A DNA stretch of 64,000 bases, from the NCBI RefSeq assembly GCF_030419005.1, contig NZ_CP106951.1, positions 3,596,001-3,660,000 on the forward strand, written 5' to 3'. Below the pieces are notes generated by a model that was not told the origin of the DNA, made no database searches, and worked only from the letters and a program-made list of their open reading frames with translations. Numbering within the stretch: position 1 is the first letter of the stretch; every line of letters starts with the position of its first letter. The translations under genes were made by a program, and so were the position numbers. This DNA is from Eleftheria terrae. Lineage in GTDB: Bacteria > Pseudomonadota > Gammaproteobacteria > Burkholderiales > Burkholderiaceae_C. Below, piece by piece: positions 8,430-17,436 of this stretch.

Positions 8430-9399
8430 AGCTGGCCTCGCCCGGCACGGCCGCCGGCACTTCCCGCGCACCGCGCTGCGCGCCCACGGCCAGGATCTGC
8501 TCGCGCATCCAGCGGTGTGCCGGGTCGCGGTCATGCCGCTGGTGCCACAGTACTTCCACATGCACGCCCTGGAGCGCGAGCGGCAGCGGCTTGACGGTCA
8601 GCTCGCGCTCGAAGCCGGTGGCCGGCAGGAAGTCGCGTGGCAGCACCGTCAGCAGGTCGGAATGGATCACCACCCGGCCGGCGGTGAAGAACTGGTTCAC
8701 CGTCAGCACGATGCGCCGGGTGCGCTTGAGGCTGGCCAGTGCCTGGTCGACAAAGCCGTGCGCTCGCCCTGAGAAGCTCACCAACAGGTGGTGGGCCGCG
8801 CAGAAGTGGTCGAGCGTCAGCTCCTGCTCCGCCAGCGGATGGCCCTTGCGCATGACGCACACGTATTGCCCGTCCCACAGCCGCTGGTGGTGCAGCGAGG
8901 CCGCGTTGCCTTGCGATGTGAGTGCCGCCACCGCGTCGGGGAAGTAGCCGATCGCGAAGTCCACCTCCCCCTTGTCGAGCAGTGCCCGTGGGTCACGGGT
9001 GGTCAGGGGCAGCACCCGCAGGTTGGTGAGCGCCTGCGTCTGCTCGATGCGGGCGACCAGCGAGGGCAGCAAGGTGGCTGCCGTGGCGTCCGCCATCGCC
9101 AGCCGGAAGGTCGCCTCCGAGGCGCCCGGGTCGAACGCCGGCGGATCGAGTGCGTCCTGCAAGCGCGCGAGTGCCGCCCGAACCTCGGGCCACAGCGCCT
9201 CGGCCCGGGGCGTGGGTTTGACGCCAAACGCAGTGCGCACCAGCAGGTCGTCTCCCAGTGCCTCGCGCAGGCGCCGCAAGGCATTGCTCACCGCGGGCTG
9301 CGTCATCGCGAGCCGCTCGGCCGCCCGGGTCAGGTTCTGCTCCGCCATCACCTGGTCGAAGACACGCAAGAGGTTCAGGTCCAGCGTCCGGAAGTTCAT
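8428..9399 (-). CDS. LysR family transcriptional regulator (NodD/LeuO-like branch)
   Basis: This 323-residue regulator has an HTH in the first 65 residues (LTRAAERLAMTQPAVSNALRRLRE) and a LysR effector domain. The opening MNFRTLDLNLLRVFDQVM is typical of the NodD/LeuO/PcpR-like group. It is divergent from two tandem small-protein genes. The 103 bases between contain a palindrome over its own start (9398-9411) and a 19-base inverted repeat (9414-9432), suggesting self-regulation and control of the small genes. The convergent dadA gene is the other possible functional partner. Confidence 0.88.
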   Translation of the reverse strand: MNFRTLDLNLLRVFDQVMAEQNLTRAAERLAMTQPAVSNALRRLREALGDDLLVRTAFGVKPTPRAEALWPEVRAALARLQDALDPPAFDPGASEATFRLAMADATAATLLPSLVARIEQTQALTNLRVLPLTTRDPRALLDKGEVDFAIGYFPDAVAALTSQGNAASLHHQRLWDGQYVCVMRKGHPLAEQELTLDHFCAAHHLLVSFSGRAHGFVDQALASLKRTRRIVLTVNQFFTAGRVVIHSDLLTVLPRDFLPATGFERELTVKPLPLALQGVHVEVLWHQRHDRDPAHRWMREQILAVGAQRGAREVPAAVPGEAS

Positions 9400-9432
9400 C
9401 TGATATCAGATTGGTGAATTTCTAAGATTCAC
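9398..9432. promoter_or_regulatory. Two inverted repeats in a divergent LysR promoter
   Basis: ATCTGATATCAGAT (9398-9411) is a perfect 14-base palindrome over the LysR start codon. GTGAAT (9414-9419) and ATTCAC (9427-9432) form a second inverted repeat with a 7-base AT-rich spacer, matching the T-N11-A style of LysR sites. Both are candidate operators for the adjacent LysR gene and for the small genes that begin at 9503. Confidence 0.5.
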
Positions 9433-9502
9433 ACAATTCATTGGCGGCATACCTAGGGTTTACCCCATACTTCCAACCATCGACTCGCCAAGGACCTCCA
9501 CC

Positions 9503-9757
9503 ATGACTGCCACCACTGCCCACATGCATGCCGATGCCCGCGTGATCGCGACCAATGGCGTCGTTGCCCGGCTGGTGGACACCGGTCGCCGGCTGGGGAC
9601 GCTGCTGCGTCAGTCGATCGCCCAACGGCCCCACGCCACCCGTGTGGCCCACGAACTGAATTGCCTGGCCGACCGCTACCAGGCATCCCAACCGTTTGAA
9701 GCGGCAGAGCTGCGCGCCGCTGCCCAAGCCTATCTGGCTGCTGCCCTGGCGCGCTGA
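9503..9757 (+). CDS. Small conserved protein, paralog 1 of a tandem pair (84 aa)
   Basis: This 84-residue protein begins MTATTAHMHADARV and is rich in Ala and Arg. It has a mid-protein amphipathic stretch (VVARLVDTGRRLGTLLRQ) and a C-terminal segment (LADRYQASQPFEAAELRAAAQAY). It resembles the next gene in the same order: MTATT start, R-L-G/A-x-L motif, then Y-(Q/E)-x-(S/T)-Q-P-x-x-A-A-(E/D)-L-R-A-A-A. The pair therefore arose by duplication. An AAGGAC lies about nine bases ahead of the ATG. No enzyme motif, signal peptide or membrane segment is visible. It is probably co-transcribed with its paralog (24-base gap) under the divergent LysR gene. Confidence 0.75.
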   Translation: MTATTAHMHADARVIATNGVVARLVDTGRRLGTLLRQSIAQRPHATRVAHELNCLADRYQASQPFEAAELRAAAQAYLAAALAR

Positions 9758-9781
9758 ACCTATCTCGCCAAGGAGTACATC

Positions 9782-10039
9782 ATGACTGCCACCACCATCC
9801 ATCTGAACATCGGCGCCCAATCTCACACCCCGCGCGGCGCCCGCCCGCTGGGTGAGTTGTTCGCCACTGCCTACCAGGGCGCCCGCCGGCTCGCTGGCCT
9901 GTTCCATCGCGAACCGACCCACTTCGAGTCGGTCCAGGCGGTGCTGCAGATGGCCCGTGAGTACGAACGCACCCAGCCGGGCTTCGCCGCTGACCTGCGT
10001 GCCGCCGCCTGCCGCTTCGACGGCGAACTGGATCGTTGA
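9782..10039 (+). CDS. Small conserved protein, paralog 2 of a tandem pair (85 aa)
   Basis: This is the second member of the duplicated pair: 85 residues, start MTATTIHLNIGAQSH, middle ARRLAGLFHREPTHFESVQ and C-terminal YERTQPGFAADLRAAACRF. It has a good ribosome binding site (AAGGAG, six bases before the ATG). A strong terminator follows 41 bases after the stop, so the two genes form a closed two-gene unit. Function is unknown. The alternating helix-like, charged and alanine-rich composition suggests a small soluble helical protein. Confidence 0.75.
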   Translation: MTATTIHLNIGAQSHTPRGARPLGELFATAYQGARRLAGLFHREPTHFESVQAVLQMAREYERTQPGFAADLRAAACRFDGELDR

Positions 10040-10079
10040 TCCCCGGTGCCCGGGCCCAGCCAGGCCCGTGGATGCAAGA

Positions 10080-10107
10080 CCCGCCGCGCTCGCGGCGGGT
10101 TTTTCTT
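10080..10107 (+). terminator. Rho-independent terminator after the tandem small genes
   Basis: The stem CCCGCCGC / GCGGCGGG (10080-10099) with loop GCTC is followed by TTTTTCTTTT. It ends the plus-strand two-gene unit. Confidence 0.85.
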
Positions 10108-10137
10108 TTCCGGCGTGCACCGTGTGCCGCCGACCAT

Positions 10138-10160
10138 GAAAAAAGCCGCCCGCGGGCGGC
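10138..10160 (-). terminator. Rho-independent terminator of the subtilase gene
   Basis: On the minus strand the stem GCCGCC / GGCGGC (10160-10145) is followed by six to seven U (10144-10138). It lies 25 bases after the stop of the serine protease gene. Confidence 0.8.
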
Positions 10161-10184
10161 TTTGTCGTGGCATGCCGGGTCGGC

Positions 10185-12008
10185 TCAGAAGCTCGCGTCG
10201 AGCGTGTAGCGGCCCTGGTCGCCGGTGTCCCCGTCGTAGTAGCGCACTTCGATGGAGTACACCGCGCTGCCGCCGCTGTGGCGCACCGTGACGCTGTCGC
10301 GCTGGCCGGTGCCCTTGACGCTGCGGGCCACCAGCCGGCCGCTGGCGTCGCGCACGTACAGGTCATAGTCGGAGCCGGCATTGGGCTGCAGGCCGACCTG
10401 CAGCGTGCGGCCGGCACCGACCGAGACGCTGTAGAAGTCCCGGTCCGATTCGTCGCCCATGGTGCCGCGCACCTGGCTGCCGCTCGCGGCAATGACCTGC
10501 GCGCGGTCGGCGCTGTCATTGGGCTCGGCCTCGAGCACGTCGCCGGGCTCGCCACTGCCGCCACCGGCTGCCGCGACGGCTGCGGCCGCGTCCACGATGC
10601 CGCGGCCGCAGCCGCTGCAGGCGGCCGGAAAGGCACGGGCGGTGTTCTGCAGCAGGGTGCTCACCTCGGTCGGTGTCAGGCTGCCGTTGCGCTCCAGCAT
10701 GAGCGCCACGACACCCGCCACGTGCGGGCTCGCCATCGAGGTGCCTTGGTAGAAGGCATAGCTGTCGGCTCCGGGCGAGGTGCGGCCGGCGTTCAAGGTG
10801 GAGAGGATGCCGTTGGCAGCGCTGCCGCTCGTTTCTCCGCCCGGTGCGGCGACTTCGACGGCTGCGCCATAGTTGGAGTAGTAGCTGCGTGCGCCGCTGC
10901 GGTTGGTGGCTGCCACCGTCACCACGCCCTCGCAGTTGGCCGGCGTGAAGCTGCTCGCGTCCGTGGCCGAGTTGCCGGCTGCCACGACCACCACCGTCTG
11001 CCGGCTGCGTGCCTGGTTGACCGCGTCCTGCATGGTCTGGTCGCACTGCCCGCCGCCGCCGAGCGAGAGGTTGATGACCCGCGCCGGGGTCGCGTTGGCC
11101 GGCACGCCGGTCACGCTGCCGCCAGAGGCCCAGATGATGGCCTCGGCAATGTCGGACAGGTAGCCGCCGCACTTGCCCAGCACGCGCACGGGCTGCACCT
11201 TGGCGTTATAGGCCACGCCCACCACGCCGGTGGTGTCCGCCACCGCCGCCACCGTGCCGGCCACGTGGGTGCCGTGCCAGCTGCTGTCTTCGTCCTGGTA
11301 GGGCTGGCCGCCGCCGCATTCGCCGGCCAGGGTGGCATCGCCCGGGTCGCTGGCGTCGGCGTCGCGACCGTCACCGTCATTGGCCATGAACGAGTCGCCG
11401 ATGAAGTCGTAGCCCGCGACAAGGTTGCGCTTGAGGTCCGCGTGCGGCCGGTAGCCGGTGTCGATCACTGCGACCACCACACCAGCCCCGGTGGCGCTGT
11501 TCCAGGCCGCCGGCAGGTTGAGGCCGCCGGTCGCCTCGAAGTAGTGCCATTGCTCGCCATAGCGGGGATCGCTGGGCGTCGCCTGCAGTGTCAGGATGCG
11601 ATCGGGCTCGGCGTACTCAATGGCAGGATCGTCGGCCTTCATGCGGCGCGCCAGCTCCGCGGCCTGCTCGGCCGGCAGCTTGCGCGACAGGCGCAGCACC
11701 TGGGTCTGGGCTCCCAGCATGCGCCCGGGCCGCAGCTGCACGTCGAACTGCGCCAACGCGGCGCTGGTGGCCGGGCGCTGGTCCAGCATGGCGCCGAGGC
11801 GCCGCGCCGAGGGGCTGCGGTACTTGACGATCAGCTGGTCGGTGGCCAGCCGCGGCCGCGCAGACGCGGCCGCGCTGGCGTGCCACGGCGTTCCTTCGGC
11901 ACGGCTGCCGGCGTGGGCGAGCGGAGACAAGACCATGCACACCGCGGCAGCGAGCCCGACGCGGCGCAAGGCGCGGCACAGGGCCGAAGTTGGGAATCGA
12001 GCACTCAT
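10185..12008 (-). CDS. Secreted subtilisin-like serine protease (S8) with C-terminal PPC domain
   Basis: This is a 607-residue extracellular protease. A signal peptide (LRRVGLAAAVCMVLSPLAHAG) is followed by a propeptide of about 110 residues. The S8 catalytic domain carries Asp183 (VVAVIDTGYRPH), His245 (WHGTHVAGTV) and Ser424 (GTSMASPHVAG). After a linker comes a pre-peptidase C-terminal domain (about residues 490-607, EPNDSADRAQ to GRYTLDASF), common in secreted proteases and often removed on maturation. The start at 12008 has GAGG ahead of it and gives a proper signal peptide; the longer frame to 12155 does not. It is a single gene with its own terminator. Confidence 0.94.
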   Translation of the reverse strand: MSARFPTSALCRALRRVGLAAAVCMVLSPLAHAGSRAEGTPWHASAAASARPRLATDQLIVKYRSPSARRLGAMLDQRPATSAALAQFDVQLRPGRMLGAQTQVLRLSRKLPAEQAAELARRMKADDPAIEYAEPDRILTLQATPSDPRYGEQWHYFEATGGLNLPAAWNSATGAGVVVAVIDTGYRPHADLKRNLVAGYDFIGDSFMANDGDGRDADASDPGDATLAGECGGGQPYQDEDSSWHGTHVAGTVAAVADTTGVVGVAYNAKVQPVRVLGKCGGYLSDIAEAIIWASGGSVTGVPANATPARVINLSLGGGGQCDQTMQDAVNQARSRQTVVVVAAGNSATDASSFTPANCEGVVTVAATNRSGARSYYSNYGAAVEVAAPGGETSGSAANGILSTLNAGRTSPGADSYAFYQGTSMASPHVAGVVALMLERNGSLTPTEVSTLLQNTARAFPAACSGCGRGIVDAAAAVAAAGGGSGEPGDVLEAEPNDSADRAQVIAASGSQVRGTMGDESDRDFYSVSVGAGRTLQVGLQPNAGSDYDLYVRDASGRLVARSVKGTGQRDSVTVRHSGGSAVYSIEVRYYDGDTGDQGRYTLDASF

Positions 12009-12243
12009 CTGGGAACCTCGCAAATCAAGGGGAAGGCGGCAGCAGCCGCAGCTCGCCTGCCGGCAGGCGCCTGGCGGGGGCGCCGGCGATCCTAGCTCCC
12101 GGAGTTTGCGCTCACAAGCAGCAAATACCAATAATGACAAGTGACTGTTTGCCATCTGCTGCAGGTGCCACAGATGCGCAGCATCTCGCGCGGGCCTGCC
12201 CCAGCAAGGCGCATCGCTCGTGTCGATACAGGGCGGCGCCCAG

Positions 12244-12272
12244 AAAAAAGGGCACCTTGCCGGTGCCCTTTT
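12244..12272 (-). terminator. Terminator of the PEP carboxykinase gene
   Basis: The stem GGGCACC (12250-12256) / GGTGCCC (12262-12268) is flanked by A6 and T4. On the minus strand it has a six-U tail and sits about 30 bases after the pckG stop. The shorter T run makes it weakly bidirectional. Confidence 0.8.
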
Positions 12273-12298
12273 CGGGGGGAGGAGGAGGCGACGGCCGC

Positions 12299-14161
12299 TC
12301 AGCCGATGCGCGCCTCGAAGTTGCGCTTCACGTCGAGCAGGGCGCTCGGCACGCGCGGGCCCAGCTGGGCGAACAACTCGTCATGCAGGCGGAACTCCTG
12401 TTGCCAGGCCGCCGCGTCGATGCTGGCCACCTGCCGATAGCTGGGCTCGCTGAAGGTGGAGCCGCGCCATTCCAGGTCCTCATACCGCGGCGAGACGCCG
12501 AAGACGTGCTCGCTGCCCTGGCCGCGGCCTTCCACGCGATCCAGCATCCACTTCAGCACGCGCATGTTGTCGCCGAAACCCGGCCAGACGAACTTGCCGT
12601 CGTCGCCCTTGCGGAACCAGTTGACGCAGTAGATGCGCGGCAGCCGGGCGCCGCTGGCTTCCAGGCGCTGACCGAGCGCCAGCCAGTGCTGGAAGTAGTC
12701 GGCCATGTGGTAGCCCATGAAGGGCAGCATCGCGAACGGGTCGCGGCGCACCACCCCCTGCTGGCCGGCGGCCGCGGCGGTGGTTTCCGAGCCCATCGTG
12801 GCGGCCATGTAGACGCCTTCGGTCCAGTTGCGCGCCTCGGTCACCAGCGGCACGGTGGTGGAGCGGCGGCCGCCGAAGATGAAGGCGTCCAGCGCCACGC
12901 CGCGCGGATCGTCCCATTGCGGGTCCAGCGCCGGATTGTTGGTGGCTGCCACGGTGAAGCGGGCATTCGGGTGGGCGGCCTTGCGACCGGTGTCACGGCC
13001 GATGGCCGGCGTCCATTCCTGGCCTTGCCAGTCGATGCAGTGCTCGGGCGGCGTGTCGGTCATGCCTTCCCACCAGACGTCACCGTCATCGGTGAGCGCG
13101 ACGTTGGTGAAGATCACGTCGCGGCCGAGCGAAGCCATGCAGTTCGGGTTGGTCTTGACATTGGTGCCCGGCGCCACGCCGAAGTAACCGGCCTCGGGAT
13201 TGATGGCATACAGGCGGCCATCCGCGCCCGGCTTGATCCAGGCGATGTCGTCGCCGATGGTGGTGACCTTCCAGCCCTCGAAGCCGGCCGGCGGGATCAG
13301 CATCGCGAAGTTGGTCTTGCCGCAGGCGCTCGGGAAGGCGGCGGCCACATGGTGCTTCTTGCCGTCGGGCGAGGTCACGCCGAGGATCAGCATGTGCTCG
13401 GCCAGCCAGCCCTGGTCGCGGCCCATCGTCGAGGCGATGCGCAGCGCGAAGCACTTCTTGCCGAGCAGGGCGTTGCCGCCATAACCCGAGCCGTAGCTCC
13501 AGATCTCGCGCGTCTCGGGATAGTGGACGATGTACTTGGTCGGGTTGCACGGCCAGGCGACGTCCTTCTGGCCCGGTTGCAGGGGCGCGCCCACCGTGTG
13601 GACGCAGGGCACGAACTCGCCGTCCACGCCCAGCACGTCGTACACCGCCCGGCCCATGCGGGTCATGATGCGCATGTTGACCGCGACATACGGGCTGTCC
13701 GACAGCTCCACGCCGATGTGGGCGATGGGCGAGCCGAGCGGGCCCATCGAGAACGGCACCACATACATGGTGCGGCCGCGCATGCAGCCCTTGAACAGCG
13801 CGTCCGGACCGGTCTGCAGCCGGGCCCGCATCTTGGCAGGCGCTTCCCAGTTGTTGGTCGGGCCCGCGTCGGCTTCGTTCTCGGTGCAGATGAAGGTGCG
13901 GTCCTCGACCCGCGCCACATCGCTCGGATCGCTCCAGGCCAGGTAGCTGTTGGGGCGCTTGGCTTCGTTGAGCTTGCGGAAGGTGCCGGCCTGCACCAGT
14001 TCCTGGCAGAGGCGGTCGTATTCCTGTTGGCTGCCGTCGCACCAGTAGATGCGTTCGGGCTGGGTCAGTGCCGCGATTTCGGCCACCCAGGCGAGCAGCT
14101 TGGCGTTTTTCACATGGGCGGGCGCATTCAGTTGCAGCCCCTGCATGACAGGCTGGTTCAT
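12299..14161 (-). CDS. pckG: Phosphoenolpyruvate carboxykinase (GTP)
   Basis: This 620-residue enzyme interconverts oxaloacetate plus GTP with PEP, CO2 and GDP, the entry step of gluconeogenesis. It is of the GTP type: the kinase P-loop is [13 protein letters not shown] with the reactive cysteine near residue 280, preceded by [17 protein letters not shown]. Mn/PEP-site segments [13 protein letters not shown] and [25 protein letters not shown] are intact. Length is standard. The ATG at 14161 is preceded by GGAGACTCC; the extra residues of the longer frame are not family-like. It is monocistronic with its own terminator. Confidence 0.97.
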   Translation of the reverse strand: MNQPVMQGLQLNAPAHVKNAKLLAWVAEIAALTQPERIYWCDGSQQEYDRLCQELVQAGTFRKLNEAKRPNSYLAWSDPSDVARVEDRTFICTENEADAGPTNNWEAPAKMRARLQTGPDALFKGCMRGRTMYVVPFSMGPLGSPIAHIGVELSDSPYVAVNMRIMTRMGRAVYDVLGVDGEFVPCVHTVGAPLQPGQKDVAWPCNPTKYIVHYPETREIWSYGSGYGGNALLGKKCFALRIASTMGRDQGWLAEHMLILGVTSPDGKKHHVAAAFPSACGKTNFAMLIPPAGFEGWKVTTIGDDIAWIKPGADGRLYAINPEAGYFGVAPGTNVKTNPNCMASLGRDVIFTNVALTDDGDVWWEGMTDTPPEHCIDWQGQEWTPAIGRDTGRKAAHPNARFTVAATNNPALDPQWDDPRGVALDAFIFGGRRSTTVPLVTEARNWTEGVYMAATMGSETTAAAAGQQGVVRRDPFAMLPFMGYHMADYFQHWLALGQRLEASGARLPRIYCVNWFRKGDDGKFVWPGFGDNMRVLKWMLDRVEGRGQGSEHVFGVSPRYEDLEWRGSTFSEPSYRQVASIDAAAWQQEFRLHDELFAQLGPRVPSALLDVKRNFEARIG

Positions 14162-14624
14162 GGAGTCTCCAAACATAAAAACACGGGATTCGGAAAGCCT
14201 GGTGCAGGGCGCACGACGCGCCGAGGCGCGAGCGATGAGCACGCGGCTTTCCGGATGCCGCGCGGCTGCCGGTTACGGCAGGGTACCTGTTGCGGCCCCG
14301 ACAGGGGGCTTGCGTGGACAGGTGGTCAAGCAAATGCCGTGCTCGGCTTTTGGCCAGGCCGGATGCGGGCCGGCGGCTCCATGGCAGCGCCGGGCTGGCC
14401 GCCTGGAGCGGCCGCGATCAGTGTAATCTCGCCGTAACCCCGGCCGGGCGGGCAGTTATGCGTAAACGGAATGGAAAAATGCACGGATGGCTGCGGCCCG
14501 TGCGCCACCCGCGCGACACGGCCGGGGCGTTGGGCGGCGCTCCCGCGTCAGGTGGCGGCGGTCCGAGCCGCTTTAATGGCTAAGATGCCGGCGCTCGCAA
14601 ACCGCGGCGTCCTGTCTTCGTGCC
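14162..14624. other. Non-coding gap between divergent pckG and the binding-protein gene
   Basis: This 463-base stretch must hold the pckG promoter and that of the 14625 gene. I see no gene with a plausible start and codon use, and no strong terminator or repeat. Confidence 0.5.
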
Positions 14625-15458
14625 ATGCCTCTTGTCCGTCGTGATGTCCTTGCTCTGTTGGCGGCCTGTGCCGCTCCCGGCTGGGCGGCTGCCCAGCAAC
14701 GCCGGCCCCAGCAAGCGCTGCTGCTGGTCGGCGTCGCGACGGCCCTGTTCGATAGCGGCATGGCGCAACGCCTGCGCGTCGCAGTGGCGCGCGATGCCGG
14801 GCTGGCCATTCAGCTGGTGCCGGGCCCGAGTGGCAAGGTGCTGGCCCTGCTGGAGCGCGGCGAGCTGGACGTCGCCATCACCCATGCCCCGGAGCTCGAG
14901 GCCGGGCTCGAGAAGCAAGGCCTGGTGCACGACCGCCGTTTCGTCGCAAGCAACGACTACTTGCTGGCCGGCCCGGTGGGCCCCAAGGGCCGGCCCGAAC
15001 TGCCCGCCCTGGCGGGCGAGCGCGACGTGCTGCGTGCGCTGCAGGCCATCGCGGCTGCCGGAGCCCGCGGCGAGGCCCGCTTCGTGTCCGGCGCCGAGCG
15101 CTCGGGTGCGCAGCTCAAGGAGGCGGCGCTGTTCCGCCAGGCCGGCATCACGCCCCAGGGGCCGTGGTACCAGCGCGCCGGTGCCGGCAGCGGCGAGACG
15201 CTGGCGCAAGCCGATGCCGTGCGCGCCTGCGTGCTGGTGGACCGGGCAACCTGGAGCGCCTCCCAGCAGCGCAAGCAGCTGGGCATCCTGCTGCAGGGCG
15301 ATCCACGGTTGGCGGACGTCTATCACGCCATGCGATCCTTCCGCAGCACGCACCCGGCCGCCAAGCTGTTCATGAACTGGCTCACCGGCCCGCTGGGCCG
15401 CCGGGCGTTGCAGAACGCGCCCGGCGGCTTCCGCTTGCAGGCGCCGCGGCCGGCCTGA
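14625..15458 (+). CDS. Periplasmic substrate-binding protein, tungstate/molybdate-like (TupA-type)
   Basis: This 277-residue protein has an exported N terminus (RRDVLALLAACAAPGWAAAQ). It carries the TupA-like features LLVGVATALFDSGMAQRL, GPSGKVLALLERGELDVAITHAPELE, RRFVASNDYLLAGP, FVSGAERSGA and GPWYQRAGAGSGETL. Such proteins capture tungstate or a related oxyanion for an ABC importer. No permease or ATPase gene is adjacent; the next gene is a MOSC protein 12 bases away, which supports a molybdo/tungsto-cofactor link. The twin arginines near the start leave Tat export possible. Confidence 0.8.
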   Translation: MPLVRRDVLALLAACAAPGWAAAQQRRPQQALLLVGVATALFDSGMAQRLRVAVARDAGLAIQLVPGPSGKVLALLERGELDVAITHAPELEAGLEKQGLVHDRRFVASNDYLLAGPVGPKGRPELPALAGERDVLRALQAIAAAGARGEARFVSGAERSGAQLKEAALFRQAGITPQGPWYQRAGAGSGETLAQADAVRACVLVDRATWSASQQRKQLGILLQGDPRLADVYHAMRSFRSTHPAAKLFMNWLTGPLGRRALQNAPGGFRLQAPRPA

Positions 15459-15470
15459 GGAAGACGAAAG

Positions 15471-16049
15471 ATGAGCAGCATGGGCAGGGTGTTGTCGGTC
15501 AACGTGGGGCGCGTGGAGCCCGCGCACATCGACGGCAGGGAAGTGATGACCGGCTTTCGCAAGCGGCCCTTGGCCGGTGGGGGAGTGCTGCGTTCGCTGG
15601 GCCTGGAAGGCGACGAGCAAGCCGACCAGAGCGTGCACGGCGGGCTGGACAAGGCGGTCTATGCCTACCCTCATGAGCACTACCGCTTCTGGGCCACGGT
15701 ACGCGCCCAGGCGGGGCAGGGCGGCTGGCACGATGCCTTGCCGGCTGGCAGCCTGGGCGAGAACCTGACGATCGAGGGCCTGCTGGAAGCCCAGGCCTGG
15801 GTGGGTGACCTGCTGCAGTTCCCGCACTGCACGCTGGCCGTCAGCGCGCCGCGCATGCCGTGCTTCAAGTTCGACGCAGCGATGGGCTTTCGCCAGGCCA
15901 GCAAGCTGATGGCGCAGTCGGGCTACTGCGGCTTCTACCTCGCCGTGCGCGAGGTGGGCCGTATCGAAGCGGGCGACCGCTTCGAGCTGCAACCCGGCCC
16001 GCGCGAGGTGTCGATTGCCGAGCTGTTCGCCGCCCGCCTGCGTCGCTAG
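15471..16049 (+). CDS. MOSC domain protein (YiiM-like)
   Basis: This 192-residue protein consists of a MOSC domain, the beta-barrel fold at the C terminus of molybdenum cofactor sulfurases. Signature parts are GLEGDEQADQSVHGGLDKAVYAYP, GSLGENLTIEGL, VGDLLQF and a conserved cysteine in SAPRMPCFKF. Stand-alone proteins such as YiiM are linked to sulfur transfer or molybdenum-cofactor-dependent hydroxylamine reduction. It lies 12 bases after the tungstate-type binding protein, probably in one operon, and overlaps the convergent AbrB-like gene by four bases. Confidence 0.88.
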   Translation: MSSMGRVLSVNVGRVEPAHIDGREVMTGFRKRPLAGGGVLRSLGLEGDEQADQSVHGGLDKAVYAYPHEHYRFWATVRAQAGQGGWHDALPAGSLGENLTIEGLLEAQAWVGDLLQFPHCTLAVSAPRMPCFKFDAAMGFRQASKLMAQSGYCGFYLAVREVGRIEAGDRFELQPGPREVSIAELFAARLRR

Positions 16050-17200
16050 GCGCGTCGCAGGCGCTCGCTCCACCTGAACAGCGGTCCGGCCAGCAGTACC
16101 ACCGCCGCCATGCGTGTGACATGAAAAGCCGTCACGATCGGCACGCCCAGCTGCAGCACCTTGGCGGTGAGGCACATCTCGGCAATGCCACCCGGCGAGG
16201 TGCCGAGCAGCACGGTGGCCGGATGCAGCCCCACCCAGCTCGCCAGCAGCCAGGCAAAGGCAGCGCTGGCGGCGATGCTCAGCAAGGTGCCGCCGGCCAC
16301 CGTCAGCAGCCAGCGCGGCGCGGTGTGAATGAATGCGGGCGTGAAACGGGTGCCAAGCGCGACGCCGATGAACAGCTGGCCCAGATTGGTCATCCAGTGC
16401 GGCAGGGCCGACAGCTCGATGCCGCTGGCCGTCAGCGTGGCGGCCACCGCCAGCGAGCCCAGCACCCATGGATTGGGTTTGTTCCAGCGCTGCAGCAGCA
16501 AGGACAAGGCACTGGTGGCCGCGATCAACAGCAGCAGTCCGCCCGCGTCGACGCGCGCCGGCCCGGGCACGAAGGGATCGAGCCCCTGGATGCCGGCGAA
16601 CTGGAAGCCGAAGGGAATCACCAGCACCACCAGCATGATGCGCACGCTGTGCGCCGAGGCGACCAGCTCGACCCGCCCGCCGTGGCGTTCCGCCAGCACC
16701 GCCATCTCCGAGGCACCGCCAATGGCACTGGAGAAAAAGATGGTGGCCCGGTCCAGCCCGCCGATGCCGCGGTTGCTGTGCGCCAGCCAGGCACCGAAGG
16801 CCGCACCGAGGCCCAGCGCCCAGGCGATGCCGGCCACGATGGCGCCGGCCTGGCCGACGACAATGCTGACCACCTGGGGCGTGAAGTAGAGGCCCAGTGC
16901 GGTGCCGATGGCCCACTGGCCGGCATTGCGCAGGGGCCCGGCACTGGCCAGCGGCAGGCCCAGCACGCAGCCAAGGGCGGTGCCCACCAGCGGGCCGATC
17001 ATCCACGGCAGGGGCGTGTGCAGGCGCTCGCAGGCGAACGCGAGCAGCGCCGCCACGACAAGCGTCAAGCCGACGCGCAGCGGGCGGGGCAGGGCCGGGG
17101 AGCGAGGCGGGGCGATGGCGGTGTCCTGAGTCGAAAAATGCCTGGCGCAGGGACCGGTGGCAGGTGGCGGTGCGGGCCGTCGGCGGCCCGTCTGCGACAC
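16046..17200 (-). CDS. AbrB family membrane protein (putative ammonia monooxygenase-like permease)
   Basis: This 384-residue protein has about ten hydrophobic segments arranged as two similar halves. Each half contains the family pattern P-W-(M/L)-(I/T)-G-x-L (TPLPWMIGPLVGTALG; LLGTSPGGIAEMCLTAKVL). It belongs to the AbrB/DUF family annotated 'putative ammonia monooxygenase', unrelated to the DNA-binding AbrB; its physiological role is unclear and a regulator-like permease is possible. The first 30 residues are proline-rich and may not be translated; a later start near the first membrane segment is possible. Its 3' end overlaps the MOSC gene by four bases. Confidence 0.8.
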   Translation of the reverse strand: MSQTGRRRPAPPPATGPCARHFSTQDTAIAPPRSPALPRPLRVGLTLVVAALLAFACERLHTPLPWMIGPLVGTALGCVLGLPLASAGPLRNAGQWAIGTALGLYFTPQVVSIVVGQAGAIVAGIAWALGLGAAFGAWLAHSNRGIGGLDRATIFFSSAIGGASEMAVLAERHGGRVELVASAHSVRIMLVVLVIPFGFQFAGIQGLDPFVPGPARVDAGGLLLLIAATSALSLLLQRWNKPNPWVLGSLAVAATLTASGIELSALPHWMTNLGQLFIGVALGTRFTPAFIHTAPRWLLTVAGGTLLSIAASAAFAWLLASWVGLHPATVLLGTSPGGIAEMCLTAKVLQLGVPIVTAFHVTRMAAVVLLAGPLFRWSERLRRA

Positions 17201-17436
17201 TATCAGGGCGGGCTGTCAAACCGCTGTCACAGACCGTCGCCGTATGGACGCAACGGGCGTGAGCCGCCCGGGGCAAGGTCGAATGGCAGTAACTGTTTTT
17301 GCAAGCTAGAGTGTCGCGTGCGGGTGGCTGAAGCTCCGAGTCGGCCCGATTGGGAGGGCGGCCTGCGGGTAGCCGTTCTGAATAACAACAAGCCCGGCGG
17401 CGTTTCGCGGCGAGCTCATCTTCTTCTACCAGCGCA

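Noticed and set aside
9503..10039. Tandem small genes as a toxin-antitoxin pair
   Set aside because: The two proteins are paralogs of similar size with no toxin or DNA-binding motif, so a toxin-antitoxin reading is not supported.
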